A DNA stretch of 64,000 nucleotides from Pseudomonas sp. R28(2017). GTDB lineage: Bacteria; Pseudomonadota; Gammaproteobacteria; Pseudomonadales; Pseudomonadaceae. The notes under the pieces are model-generated. The model worked only from the letters and a program-made list of their open reading frames with translations. It made no database searches and was not told where the DNA came from. Of the stretch, positions 1 to 7,145 are shown piece after piece (position 1 is the stretch's first letter; each line of letters starts with the position of its first letter). Location of the stretch: the NCBI RefSeq assembly GCF_002112505.1, contig NZ_NEHW01000022.1, forward strand, positions 1 through 64,000, in the 5' to 3' direction. Both the position numbers and the translations under genes were made by a program.

Positions 1-314
1 CCAGTTTGAAGGTGTATCGGGAAGGCAGACTTAGCGCCTGCCCACCCTGATATGTGCGTTGGTCGGGTGGAAGCGAAAGACAGTTGGCTCCTACGTTTGT
101 TTCGGGCCAGTAACGCCTGTGACAGGCGCGCGCGACCGCCTTGTTGGTACGACACGATATCGCGGCATGCGCGAAGGCGTTCGCGCGCAAATCCCGTAGG
201 AATAATTGGCCCGAAACAAACGTAGGAGCGAGCGCAGCTCGCGATGCGCCGCGCGGGCGGCGCTCGGTCGCATAGGCGCTGCAAAATCTGTGGTGTACAC
301 AGGGTGCCTTAACG
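1..314. repeat. Palindromic repeat complex at left edge, no gene seen
   Basis: No convincing gene lies here. Positions 87-109 and 207-229 form a perfect 23-bp inverted repeat around a 97-bp interior that contains further short palindromes. Just downstream, 221-263 carries a REP-like GTAGGAGCGAGC...GCTCGCG unit and the 18-bp palindromic core at 246-263. That core recurs exactly, on the opposite strand, at 26650-26667 between psoA and psoB. The arrangement resembles a composite REP/REPIN or MITE-like non-autonomous element. No transposase is seen. Confidence 0.6.
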
Positions 315-992
315 TTACTTGCTCTTGTTCTTCAGGGTAATGAAGCTGGCACGCATGTCCTTGGCCCAGCCGTCGAGCACCGGCTTGACATCGTTCAGGG
401 TCAGCTTGGTCTTGTCGTTCTCCAGTTCCTTGCCCGTGCCCTTGCGCACCACCTGGGCCAGTACCTTCTGGTTGCCGCCATCAAGGAAGGCCGCCTCGAC
501 ACCCACATCCACTTCCTGGTCACGGCCACCCATGGCGGTGTTGACGCCTGCCGAAATCAGCGCGATCGGGATGAATTCATAAGGCTTGAGGCTTTCATTG
601 CTGGTAGACACCGCGGTGATTGCCGGGCGTACCACGAGGGTGCCTGGGCCGGGCGCCTTGGCCAGGGGCAGCACGCTGCCCAGCTCACGGCGCAGGGCAT
701 CGTTGAAGTAGCGGGTGATTTCACTCAGCGTCTGCTGGGAGATGACTGCCGTCGCTTGCGGCTTGGGGTAGAACTGGCTGGGCTCGATGAAGACCTGCGA
801 ATACTGGTTGATGTTGACCTTGGGGTCGATCCAGCGCATCACCGATGCGCCGGATGGGCTTTTCGCTTCTTGCAGGCGGCTGTAGTCCTTGAGGAAGCCG
901 GAATAATCCTTGGGGTCCACGCGGTTGCTGGAGCAGGCAGCCACAGCCAGCAAAGCGGCGCACAACAGGGTAACGCGGGGCAATGATTTCAT
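315..992 (-). CDS. DUF3313-like outer-membrane lipoprotein
   Basis: This encodes a 225-residue predicted lipoprotein. A start at 992 gives MKSLPRVTLLC..., a short positively charged N-terminus, a hydrophobic stretch and a lipobox ending in LAVAAC with Cys20 as the lipidation site. An upstream ATG at 1028 would put 12 atypical residues in front of the signal, so it is not preferred. The mature part (SNRVDPKDYSGFLKDYSRL... and a central GPGTLVVRPAITAVSTSNE stretch) resembles the DUF3313 family of Gram-negative lipoproteins, whose function is unknown. The gene stands alone, followed by the repeat complex at the left edge. The family assignment is from memory of the pattern; the lipoprotein call rests on the visible signal. 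Confidence 0.75.
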   Translation of the reverse strand: MKSLPRVTLLCAALLAVAACSSNRVDPKDYSGFLKDYSRLQEAKSPSGASVMRWIDPKVNINQYSQVFIEPSQFYPKPQATAVISQQTLSEITRYFNDALRRELGSVLPLAKAPGPGTLVVRPAITAVSTSNESLKPYEFIPIALISAGVNTAMGGRDQEVDVGVEAAFLDGGNQKVLAQVVRKGTGKELENDKTKLTLNDVKPVLDGWAKDMRASFITLKNKSK

Positions 993-1218
993 GATGTTCA
1001 GGCATCCATGAGGGGTCGGCCAGAACAACGCTAGCAGGTGCTTGGCGGTTGGCCAGTGGTCGGGCGAAAAGCCGCCTGCAATTGCCCCCCTGATCGAGGT
1101 TTGGTCATGAGGTGACCACTGACGGCCAACGCCATCCGTACCCGGTTATGGTGCTGACATTTCCTACGGCGTGTGCGGAAGACGCTATCTATGCAGCCGT
1201 GGCGACCCTTGAAAAACT

Positions 1219-1235
1219 ATACCCGTAACGGGTAT
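1219..1235. promoter_or_regulatory. 17-bp operator-like palindrome of the toxin-antitoxin operon
   Basis: ATACCCGT-A-ACGGGTAT is a perfect dyad with 8-bp arms. It ends 16 bp before the preferred toxin start and overlaps the likely promoter (TTGAAA at 1209 is a plausible -35). Type II antitoxins with an HTH domain typically bind such a dyad to autorepress the operon; that role is inferred here. Confidence 0.65.
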
Positions 1236-1251
1236 GGTTTGGAGGCCGCTC

Positions 1252-1635
1252 ATGGTAGTTCTCAAGCGCAGGGATTTTGCGCGCTGGCAGGCCGCGCAGA
1301 ATCTTTCGGATGCGATGTTGTGCCAGGCGGTGAATGAGATGCGCAGGGGGCTGGTAGATGCCAGCCTTGGTGGTGAGCTGTTCAAAAAGCGAATTGCAGG
1401 GCACGGTGTGGGCAAGCGAGGCGGGTACCGGACAGTGCTCTCTGCTCGTATCGGCAAACGTTATGTGTTCCTCCACGGTTTCGCCAAGAGCGACAAGGCC
1501 AATATCACGCCGGAAGAACAAAAGGCACTGAGCTTCGCCGGCAAGGTTTTCCTTGAGCTATGCCCCATAGCCCTCAGTCGGGCATTGCAATCAGGTGTAT
1601 TGATGGAGGTTTGCTGTGAGCAGCAAAATTGTTGA
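1252..1635 (+). CDS. RelE/HigB-like toxin of a type II toxin-antitoxin pair
   Basis: The 127-residue product resembles the RelE/ParE-superfamily toxins formerly called DUF1044. It has the family-typical central run GGYRTVLSARIGKRYVFLHGF followed by AKSDKANI and a C-terminal helix. Family members usually act as mRNA interferases. The ATG at 1252 is chosen because GGAGG at 1241-1245 lies 6 nt upstream; an in-frame ATG at 1234 has no such site. The 3' end overlaps the antitoxin gene by 20 bp, which implies translational coupling. The toxin-first order is that of higBA. Regulation is probably autorepression through the palindrome at 1219-1235. Confidence 0.8.
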   Translation: MVVLKRRDFARWQAAQNLSDAMLCQAVNEMRRGLVDASLGGELFKKRIAGHGVGKRGGYRTVLSARIGKRYVFLHGFAKSDKANITPEEQKALSFAGKVFLELCPIALSRALQSGVLMEVCCEQQNC

Positions 1636-1921
1636 ATCGTTGCGTGAGGATCTGGCCGTTCTTCATGAGGCCGGGGCCGTCGGCAAGGTTACGCTTCGGG
1701 ATTTCGAAGTGCTCTGTCCTGCCCCGGTGCGGGATTTCAGCGCCCTGGACATTCGCCAACTTCGCGAGGCACTGAATTTCAGCCAGCCGGTGTTTGCGCT
1801 GCATCTGCATACGAGCGCTTCCACGGTGCGCAAATGGGAGCAGGGGGAAACGCGTCCGGCCGGTCCAGCTCTGAAATTGCTAAATGTGATTGCAATCAAA
1901 GGGTTACAAGCAATTCTTTAG
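1616..1921 (+). CDS. HigA-like HTH antitoxin
   Basis: This 101-residue XRE-family protein is the likely antitoxin of the preceding gene. The C-terminal half reads as a helix-turn-helix (IRQLREALNFSQPVFALHL then TSASTVRKWEQGETRPAGPALKLLNVI), the pattern of HigA/NadS-type antitoxins. The N-terminal half (SSKIVESLREDLAVLHEAGA) would neutralise the toxin. The start is GTG at 1616 with GGAGG at 1605-1609, 6 nt away, inside the end of the toxin gene. About 130 bp of AT-rich sequence follows with no gene seen. Confidence 0.8.
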   Translation: MSSKIVESLREDLAVLHEAGAVGKVTLRDFEVLCPAPVRDFSALDIRQLREALNFSQPVFALHLHTSASTVRKWEQGETRPAGPALKLLNVIAIKGLQAIL

Positions 1922-2055
1922 GTGTTCTATGTGATATAGAGCTTTTTAAGAGATTTCTATTTAAATCAATAATTTATCGTATTATTTTCAAGTTGGTTGT
2001 TTTGATGGCCCGTCGCGAGCGTCGCATTCTCGCGACAGGTCCATCCAGCGTGTGC

Positions 2056-3351
2056 CTAGCCCAGCGCCTCGCGCAACCGGTACCACAACATCCCCAGTGC
2101 CAGCAGCGGCGAACGCAGCGCCTTGCCACCCGGGAACGTCAGGTGGGGTACTGCGCTGAACACATCCAGCCCCTGGCTCTGCCCCTGCGCGATGCCTTCG
2201 GCCAGCAACTTCGCCGTCCAGTGGGTCACGTTCAACCCGTGCCCTGAATAGCCCTGGGCATAGAACACGTTAGGGTGCTGGCTCAGCCGCCCCACCTGCG
2301 GGAAGCGGTTGGCGGTGATGCCGATCATGCCGCCCCACTGGTAGTCGATGCGCACATCGGCCAGTTGCGGGAACACCTTGAGCACCTTCGGCCGCATGTA
2401 GGCGGCGATGTCCTTGGGGTCGCGCCCGGAGTAGTGGCAGGCGCCGCCGAACAGCAGGCGGCGGTCGGCCGTGAGGCGGTAGTAGTCCAGGCCGACCTTC
2501 TGGTCACACAGGGCCATGTTCTGCGGGATCAGCGTGCTGGCGAGTGCTTCCGGCAGCGGTTCGGTGGCCACCACGTAACTGCCGGCAGGCAGCACCTTGC
2601 CGCTCAGGCGCGGCTCCAGTTCGTCGAGGTGGGCATTGCAGCCCAGCACCAGGCTCTGCGCCCGTACCTTGCCGCGTGCCGTGTGCAGGGTCACGGTGCG
2701 GCCGTGTTCGATGCGCAGCACCGGGCTCTGCTCGAAAATGCGCACACCCAGGCCGTGGGCCACGCGCGCCTCGCCCTGGACCAGGTCGAGCGGGTGCAGA
2801 TGGCCCGAGCCCATGTCCACCAGGCCGCCGGCGTACTGGTCGCTGGCGACGATCTCGTGCATGCCCTGGGGCCCGACCAGGCGGGTTTCGTGGCGGTAGC
2901 CAAGGCTGGCCAGGTCTTCCTGTTCCGCCTTGAAAGCGGCGAACTGCGCCGGGGTGTTGGCCAGTTCGCAGAAGCCCCAGCGCAGGTCGCAGGCGATCGC
3001 ATATTGTTCGATGCGGCGAGCCACCAGGGCCACCGACTCGATGCCGGCCTGCTGCAGGTAGCGCACGCCGTCCTGGCCGACGTAGCGGGCAAAGCCGCTG
3101 ACATCATGGCCGATGCCGCGAATCAGCTGGCCGCCGTTGCGCCCGCTGGCGCCCCAGCCGATGCGCCGGCCTTCCAGCAGCACCACGCTGAGGCCGCGTT
3201 CGGCCAGTTCCAGGGCGGTGTTGACCCCGGTCAGGCCACCGCCGACCACGCACACGTCAGCTGTCAGTTCGCCGTCGAGGCAGGGGTAGGGCGCCGCGTT
3301 GCGCGCCGTGGCGGCGTAGTACGACGCGGTATGTTGGGTATCGAAAGGCAT
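2056..3351 (-). CDS. puuB: FAD-dependent amine oxidoreductase, gamma-glutamylputrescine oxidase-like
   Basis: This 431-residue flavoprotein belongs to the DAO/PuuB family. The N-terminal Rossmann motif ADVCVVGGGLTGVNTALELA (GGGLTG at residues 37-42) is followed by the acidic strand end VVLLEG and a GWGASGRNGGQ segment typical of PuuB-like enzymes. A C-terminal QGYSGHGLNVTHWTAKLLAE segment fits the FAD-binding end of the family. The expected reaction is oxidation of gamma-glutamylputrescine to the gamma-glutamyl aminoaldehyde with release of H2O2 and ammonia. It is the last gene of the minus-strand set, 14 bp after the PotF-like gene and downstream of the PuuA-like ligase, which supports a polyamine role. 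The exact substrate cannot be fixed from sequence. Confidence 0.8.
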   Translation of the reverse strand: MPFDTQHTASYYAATARNAAPYPCLDGELTADVCVVGGGLTGVNTALELAERGLSVVLLEGRRIGWGASGRNGGQLIRGIGHDVSGFARYVGQDGVRYLQQAGIESVALVARRIEQYAIACDLRWGFCELANTPAQFAAFKAEQEDLASLGYRHETRLVGPQGMHEIVASDQYAGGLVDMGSGHLHPLDLVQGEARVAHGLGVRIFEQSPVLRIEHGRTVTLHTARGKVRAQSLVLGCNAHLDELEPRLSGKVLPAGSYVVATEPLPEALASTLIPQNMALCDQKVGLDYYRLTADRRLLFGGACHYSGRDPKDIAAYMRPKVLKVFPQLADVRIDYQWGGMIGITANRFPQVGRLSQHPNVFYAQGYSGHGLNVTHWTAKLLAEGIAQGQSQGLDVFSAVPHLTFPGGKALRSPLLALGMLWYRLREALG

Positions 3352-3365
3352 GGCGCGTTCTCGGT

Positions 3366-4454
3366 TCAGCGGTTGGACTTGATCTTGCTCCAGGAGCGGG
3401 TCATGACGCGCATGATCTTCGGGCTCGGGGTGCTCGAAATGTACAACTTGTCCAGCACGGCCTGGGGTGGGTAGATCTCGGGGTTGTCGACCAGCGCCTT
3501 GTCCATGTAGGCCTGGGCATCAGGGTTGGCGTTGGCGTAGCCGACCGTGGCACTGACCTTGGCGATCACCTTCGGGTCGAGCAGGTAGTTGATGAAGGCC
3601 AGGGCCTGTTCGGGGTTGTTGGCGTCCTTGGGGATCGCCAGCAGGTCGAACCACAGGTTGCTGCCTTCCTTGGGAATGCTGTAGGCGATCTTCACCCCGT
3701 TCTTCGCTTCCACGGCCCGGTTGGCCGCCTGGAACACGTCGCCGGAATAGCCGAAGGCCACGCAGATATCACCGTTGGCCAGGTCCGAGACGTACTTGGA
3801 GGAGTGGAAGTAGGTGATGTACGGGCGCAGTTCGAGCAGGCGCGCTTCGGCCTTGGCATAGTCGCCCGGCTTTTCGCTGCGCGGGTCCAGGCCCAGGTAG
3901 TTGAGCACCGCCGGGAACAGCTCGTCAGGCGAGTCCATGAAGGCCACACCGCATTGCTTGAGCTTTTTCAGGTTTTCCGGCTCGAACAGCGTCGCCCAGG
4001 AGTCGATATGGTCGACGCCCAACGCGGCCTTGACCTTTTCGACGTTGTAGCCGATGCCGTTGGTGCCCCACAGGTACGGCACCGCATATTGGTTGCCTGG
4101 GTCGTTCTGCTCGAGTTGCTTGAGCAGCTTCGGGTCCAGGTGCTGCCAGTTCGGCAGCTTGCTGCGGTCCAGTGGCAGGAACGCACCGGCCTGGGCCTGG
4201 CGGGCCAGGAAGTGGTTGGACGGCACCACCACGTCGTAGCCGGTGCGGCCGGCGAGCAGCTTGCCTTCCAGGGTTTCGTTGGAGTCGAATACGTCATAGA
4301 CGACCTTGATCCCGCGGCTGGCCTGGAAGTCGGCCAGGGTCGTGTCACCGATGTAGTCGGTCCAGTTGTACACGCTGACGCTGGGCGTGGCCTGGGCGGC
4401 GGCGCCGAACAGCAGGGCGAATGTGGCGGGGATCAGGGCTTGCAGATGACGCAT
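3366..4454 (-). CDS. Putrescine/polyamine-binding periplasmic protein, PotF-like
   Basis: This is a 362-residue solute-binding protein. It has a signal peptide (MRHLQALIPATFALLFGAAAQA, cleavage near residue 22), then SVYNWTDYIGDTTLADFQA, the hallmark opening of PotD/PotF proteins, and YDVVVPSNHFLARQAQAGAF further on. Such proteins deliver putrescine or spermidine to an ABC importer. No ATPase or permease gene is next to it, so it either works with a transporter encoded elsewhere or has a sensing role. The start at 4454 has GAGG 7 nt upstream. It sits between the PuuA-like and PuuB-like genes on the same strand, with a GC-rich hairpin at 4497-4515 in front of it. Confidence 0.85.
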   Translation of the reverse strand: MRHLQALIPATFALLFGAAAQATPSVSVYNWTDYIGDTTLADFQASRGIKVVYDVFDSNETLEGKLLAGRTGYDVVVPSNHFLARQAQAGAFLPLDRSKLPNWQHLDPKLLKQLEQNDPGNQYAVPYLWGTNGIGYNVEKVKAALGVDHIDSWATLFEPENLKKLKQCGVAFMDSPDELFPAVLNYLGLDPRSEKPGDYAKAEARLLELRPYITYFHSSKYVSDLANGDICVAFGYSGDVFQAANRAVEAKNGVKIAYSIPKEGSNLWFDLLAIPKDANNPEQALAFINYLLDPKVIAKVSATVGYANANPDAQAYMDKALVDNPEIYPPQAVLDKLYISSTPSPKIMRVMTRSWSKIKSNR

Positions 4455-4496
4455 GTCGACACCTCGTTGGTCTTGTTCTTTGAGTTCGGTGCAAGG

Positions 4497-4515
4497 GGGG
4501 GCGCCTGGCGCCCCC
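4497..4515 (-). terminator. Intercistronic GC hairpin between the puuA-like and potF-like genes
   Basis: A perfect 9-bp stem (GGGGGCGCC / GGCGCCCCC, 1 nt centre) lies 6 bp after the stop of the PuuA-like gene and 42 bp before the PotF-like start. No T-run follows, so it may be an mRNA-processing or stabilising hairpin or a partial attenuator rather than a full terminator. Confidence 0.45.
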
Positions 4516-4521
4516 GGGGAA

Positions 4522-5880
4522 TCACACGCTCAGCAGCAGGAACTCGCGCTCCCAGGAACTGATCACGCGCTTGAAGTTCTCGTGCTCGGCGCGCTTGACC
4601 GCCACGTAGCCCTGGACGAACTGCTTGCCCAGGTACTGCTGCACGGTCTCGCAGTCTTCCATGTGCTGCAGCGCATCCTCGATGGTGATCGGCAGCCGCA
4701 GGTTGCGCCGCTCATAGGCACGGCCCTGTACCGGCGCGCTCGGCTCGATCTTCTCGACCATACCCAGGTAACCGCACAACAGGCTGGCGGCGATCGCCAG
4801 GTAAGGGTTGGCATCGGCACCCGGCAGGCGGTTCTCCACCCGCATGGCATCCGGGCTGGAGGTCGGCACGCGCAAGCCGGCGGTGCGGTTTTCCTCGCCC
4901 CACTCGACGTTGACCGGTGCCGAGGTGTCCGGCAGGAAGCGGCGGAACGAGTTGACGTTCGGCGCGAACATCGGCAGCAGCTTGGGGATGTACTTCTGCA
5001 GGCCACCGATGTGGTGCAGGAACAGCTCGCTCATGCTGCCATCGTCGTTGGCGAACACCGGCTTGCCGGTGGCGATGTCGACCACGCTCTGGTGCAGGTG
5101 CATGGCGCTGCCGGGCTCATCGGTGATCGGCTTGGCCATGAACGTGGCGGTGACGTTGTGCTTGAGCGCGGCTTCACGCATGGTGCGCTTGAACACGGTG
5201 ATCTGGTCGGCCAAGTCCAGCGCATCGCCGTGGCGGAAGTTGATCTCCATCTGCGCCGGGCCGTCTTCGTGGATCAGCGTGTCCAGGTCAAGGCCCTGCA
5301 GTTCACACCAGTCGTAGACGTCTTCGAACAGTGGGTCGAATTCGTTGGCGGCGTCGATCGAGAACGACTGGCGCCCGCTTTCGGCGCGGCCCGAACGGCC
5401 CAGCGGTACCTGCAGGGGCAAGTCCGGGTCTTCGCAGCGCTGGGTCAGGTAGAACTCCATCTCCGGCGCGACAATCGGCTGCCAGCCCTTGTCGGCATAC
5501 AGCTTGAGCACCTTCTTCAGCACGTTGCGCGGCGACAGCTCGATCGGGTTGCCCTGCTTGTCGAAGGTGTCGTGGATGACGATGGCGGTGGGTTCGATGG
5601 CCCACGGGATCTGGTACACCGCCGTCGGGTCGGGGCGGCAGACCATGTCGATATCGGCCGCATCGAGCAGGCTGTAGTAGATCTCGTCATCGACATAATC
5701 GCCGGTGACGGTCTGCAGCAGCACGCTTTCGGGCAGGCGCATGCCGCGCTCGTGAAGGAACTTGGCGGTCGGTGCGATCTTGCCGCGGGCGATGCCGGTC
5801 AGGTCGCTGATCACGCATTCGACTTCAGTGATGCGGTGTTCTTTCAGCCAGGTGGACAGCTGATCGAAGGGGGCGTTCAT
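4522..5880 (-). CDS. puuA: Glutamine-synthetase-family ligase, gamma-glutamylputrescine synthetase-like
   Basis: This 452-residue glutamine-synthetase-fold enzyme probably ligates glutamate to putrescine or another polyamine using ATP, the entry step of the gamma-glutamylated polyamine pathway. Visible signatures are EMEFYL (metal-binding Glu), PGSAMHLHQS (ATP and metal site), the NRTAGLRVPTS loop and RVENRLPGADANPYLAIAASL. Length and motif spacing fit the PuuA/PauA branch, not housekeeping GlnA; the adenylylated Tyr loop of GlnA is not evident. The start at 5880 has AGAGG 5 nt upstream. It heads the minus-strand set with the PotF-like and PuuB-like genes and is divergent from an AraC-family regulator. 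Confidence 0.82.
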   Translation of the reverse strand: MNAPFDQLSTWLKEHRITEVECVISDLTGIARGKIAPTAKFLHERGMRLPESVLLQTVTGDYVDDEIYYSLLDAADIDMVCRPDPTAVYQIPWAIEPTAIVIHDTFDKQGNPIELSPRNVLKKVLKLYADKGWQPIVAPEMEFYLTQRCEDPDLPLQVPLGRSGRAESGRQSFSIDAANEFDPLFEDVYDWCELQGLDLDTLIHEDGPAQMEINFRHGDALDLADQITVFKRTMREAALKHNVTATFMAKPITDEPGSAMHLHQSVVDIATGKPVFANDDGSMSELFLHHIGGLQKYIPKLLPMFAPNVNSFRRFLPDTSAPVNVEWGEENRTAGLRVPTSSPDAMRVENRLPGADANPYLAIAASLLCGYLGMVEKIEPSAPVQGRAYERRNLRLPITIEDALQHMEDCETVQQYLGKQFVQGYVAVKRAEHENFKRVISSWEREFLLLSV

Positions 5881-5904
5881 ACAGACCTCTTGGTTGGGTT
5901 TTTT

Positions 5905-5931
5905 TGTGGGAGCGGGCTGGCCCGCGAAAGC
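5905..5931 (+). repeat. Single REP element
   Basis: TGTGGGAGCGGGCTGGCCCG followed by CGAAAGC is one unpaired copy of the P. putida-type REP. It lies between the divergent puuA-like and araC-like genes, just 5' of the puuA-like start. Confidence 0.85.
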
Positions 5932-6063
5932 CGTTGGGTGGTTTTCAATGGGTTACGCTTCCCAGGTGACACGCTGGAGACTATCTTGGGCGCAGGCCCG
6001 CAAAGCCATCTATCCACTTTCTTCGGCAATGAATGCACCAAAAGAGTGCAAATAGGACAAAGC

Positions 6064-6963
6064 GTGACAACGCCCAATGCCTTGCAGGTCCAGGCTTTCC
6101 ACACCACGGATGTCACCGAACAGGTGCGCGCCACACCCGGCTGGCAGCAACAATACCGGCAGATGTCGCCCGGGCATTTCAGCGGCCAGCTGCGCTGCCT
6201 GGGGCTCGATGGCGTGGAGGTGTACGAAGAGCGCCTGAACACCCGGGTCGAGCAGTTCTTCCGTGCGCCGAGCGGTTCGCTGGCGTTTTGTTTCGACCAG
6301 AGCGAAAACAGCCTGTACCTGCTCAACGAGCAGAGCCGCAACATCTGGATCACACCAGAGAACTACCAGGAAGTGGCCGTGGTATTCGACCAGGCCTTTC
6401 TGGCCCGCCACGGTCTGGACCCGCAACGGCTCGAAGGCTTGTTCATGGTGCCGCTGGGCAGCGGGCAGAATGCGTTGTTCGGCAGCTGGCTGAGCGCCAC
6501 CTTGACCCGCCTTGGCCAGGCGGATTGCCCGCTGCAAGGGCAGGCACTGGCCGAGCAGTTGCTGGAGGATTGCCTGTTCATCCTCGACAACGCCTGCCAG
6601 CGCCTGCAAGGCGGGGCGCTGGGGCGGCGTGGCGAGGAACGGGCGATCATGCAACGGGTCAGCGAATGGGCCGCAGATTGCCCGGAAGAAACCCTCAATC
6701 TGGTGGAGTTGGCCGAAGTGGCCGGTGTGTCGCTGCGCCAGTTGCAGCAGGCGTTCAAGGCCTTCACCGGGATGCCGCCGGCGCACTGGTTGCGCTTGCG
6801 TCGGCTAAACGGCGCACGGCGCGATCTGTTGCGCGGCGGCGAGGTGACCGTGGCTGAAGTGGCGATGCGCTGGTCGTTCTGGCATTTGGGAAGGTTTTCA
6901 GAGAGTTACCGGCAATTGTTCAAGGAGTTTCCGAGCGAGACGCTCAAGCGGGGCAGGGGCTGA
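6064..6963 (+). CDS. AraC-family transcriptional regulator
   Basis: This is a 299-residue regulator. The last 90 residues form the double helix-turn-helix of the AraC family (LNLVELAEVAGVSLRQLQQAF, FTGMPPAHWLRLRRLNGARRDL, then VAEVAMRWSFWHLGRFSESYR). The roughly 200-residue N-terminal part is an effector domain I cannot assign. The start is GTG at 6064 with AGGA at 6054-6057, 6 nt upstream. The open frame runs far upstream antisense to the puuA-like gene, but that part is a GC-bias artefact. Its divergent placement suggests control of the polyamine genes on the minus strand. The inducer is unknown. Confidence 0.8.
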   Translation: MTTPNALQVQAFHTTDVTEQVRATPGWQQQYRQMSPGHFSGQLRCLGLDGVEVYEERLNTRVEQFFRAPSGSLAFCFDQSENSLYLLNEQSRNIWITPENYQEVAVVFDQAFLARHGLDPQRLEGLFMVPLGSGQNALFGSWLSATLTRLGQADCPLQGQALAEQLLEDCLFILDNACQRLQGGALGRRGEERAIMQRVSEWAADCPEETLNLVELAEVAGVSLRQLQQAFKAFTGMPPAHWLRLRRLNGARRDLLRGGEVTVAEVAMRWSFWHLGRFSESYRQLFKEFPSETLKRGRG

Positions 6964-6982
6964 TTTTTTTGTTGTCCGCTCC

Positions 6983-7077
6983 GGCCTCTTCGCGGGCGAG
7001 CCCGCTCCCACAGCGATAACACCAGGCTTCAGGGCAGTGACATACCTGTGGGAGCGGGCTCGCCCGCGAAGAGGCCA
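6983..7077. repeat. REPIN (inverted REP pair)
   Basis: Two REP copies face each other. One at 6983-7012 reads GGCCTCTTCGCGGGCGAGCC then CGCTCCCACA, and its inverted partner at 7045-7076 is separated by about 32 bp. The outer flanks also pair. It fills most of the gap between the araC-like gene and the helicase-like gene, just upstream of the latter's start. Confidence 0.9.
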
Positions 7078-7145
7078 GAACAGACTAACCAGCATTCCCT
7101 TTGGAAAATTGCTATCGTGCCCGGCAGTTTCCACCCGAGGTCCCG

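Noticed and set aside
1..314. CRISPR array or attachment site at the left edge
   Set aside because: Repeats are inverted, not direct and evenly spaced; no tRNA or integrase is present.
2275..3474. Plus-strand open frame opposite the FAD oxidase
   Set aside because: Composition is that of a shadow frame; the minus strand has full FAD motifs.
4453..6063. Upstream extension of the AraC-type frame
   Set aside because: It is antisense to the puuA-like gene; the regulator has a good GTG start and ribosome-binding site at 6064.
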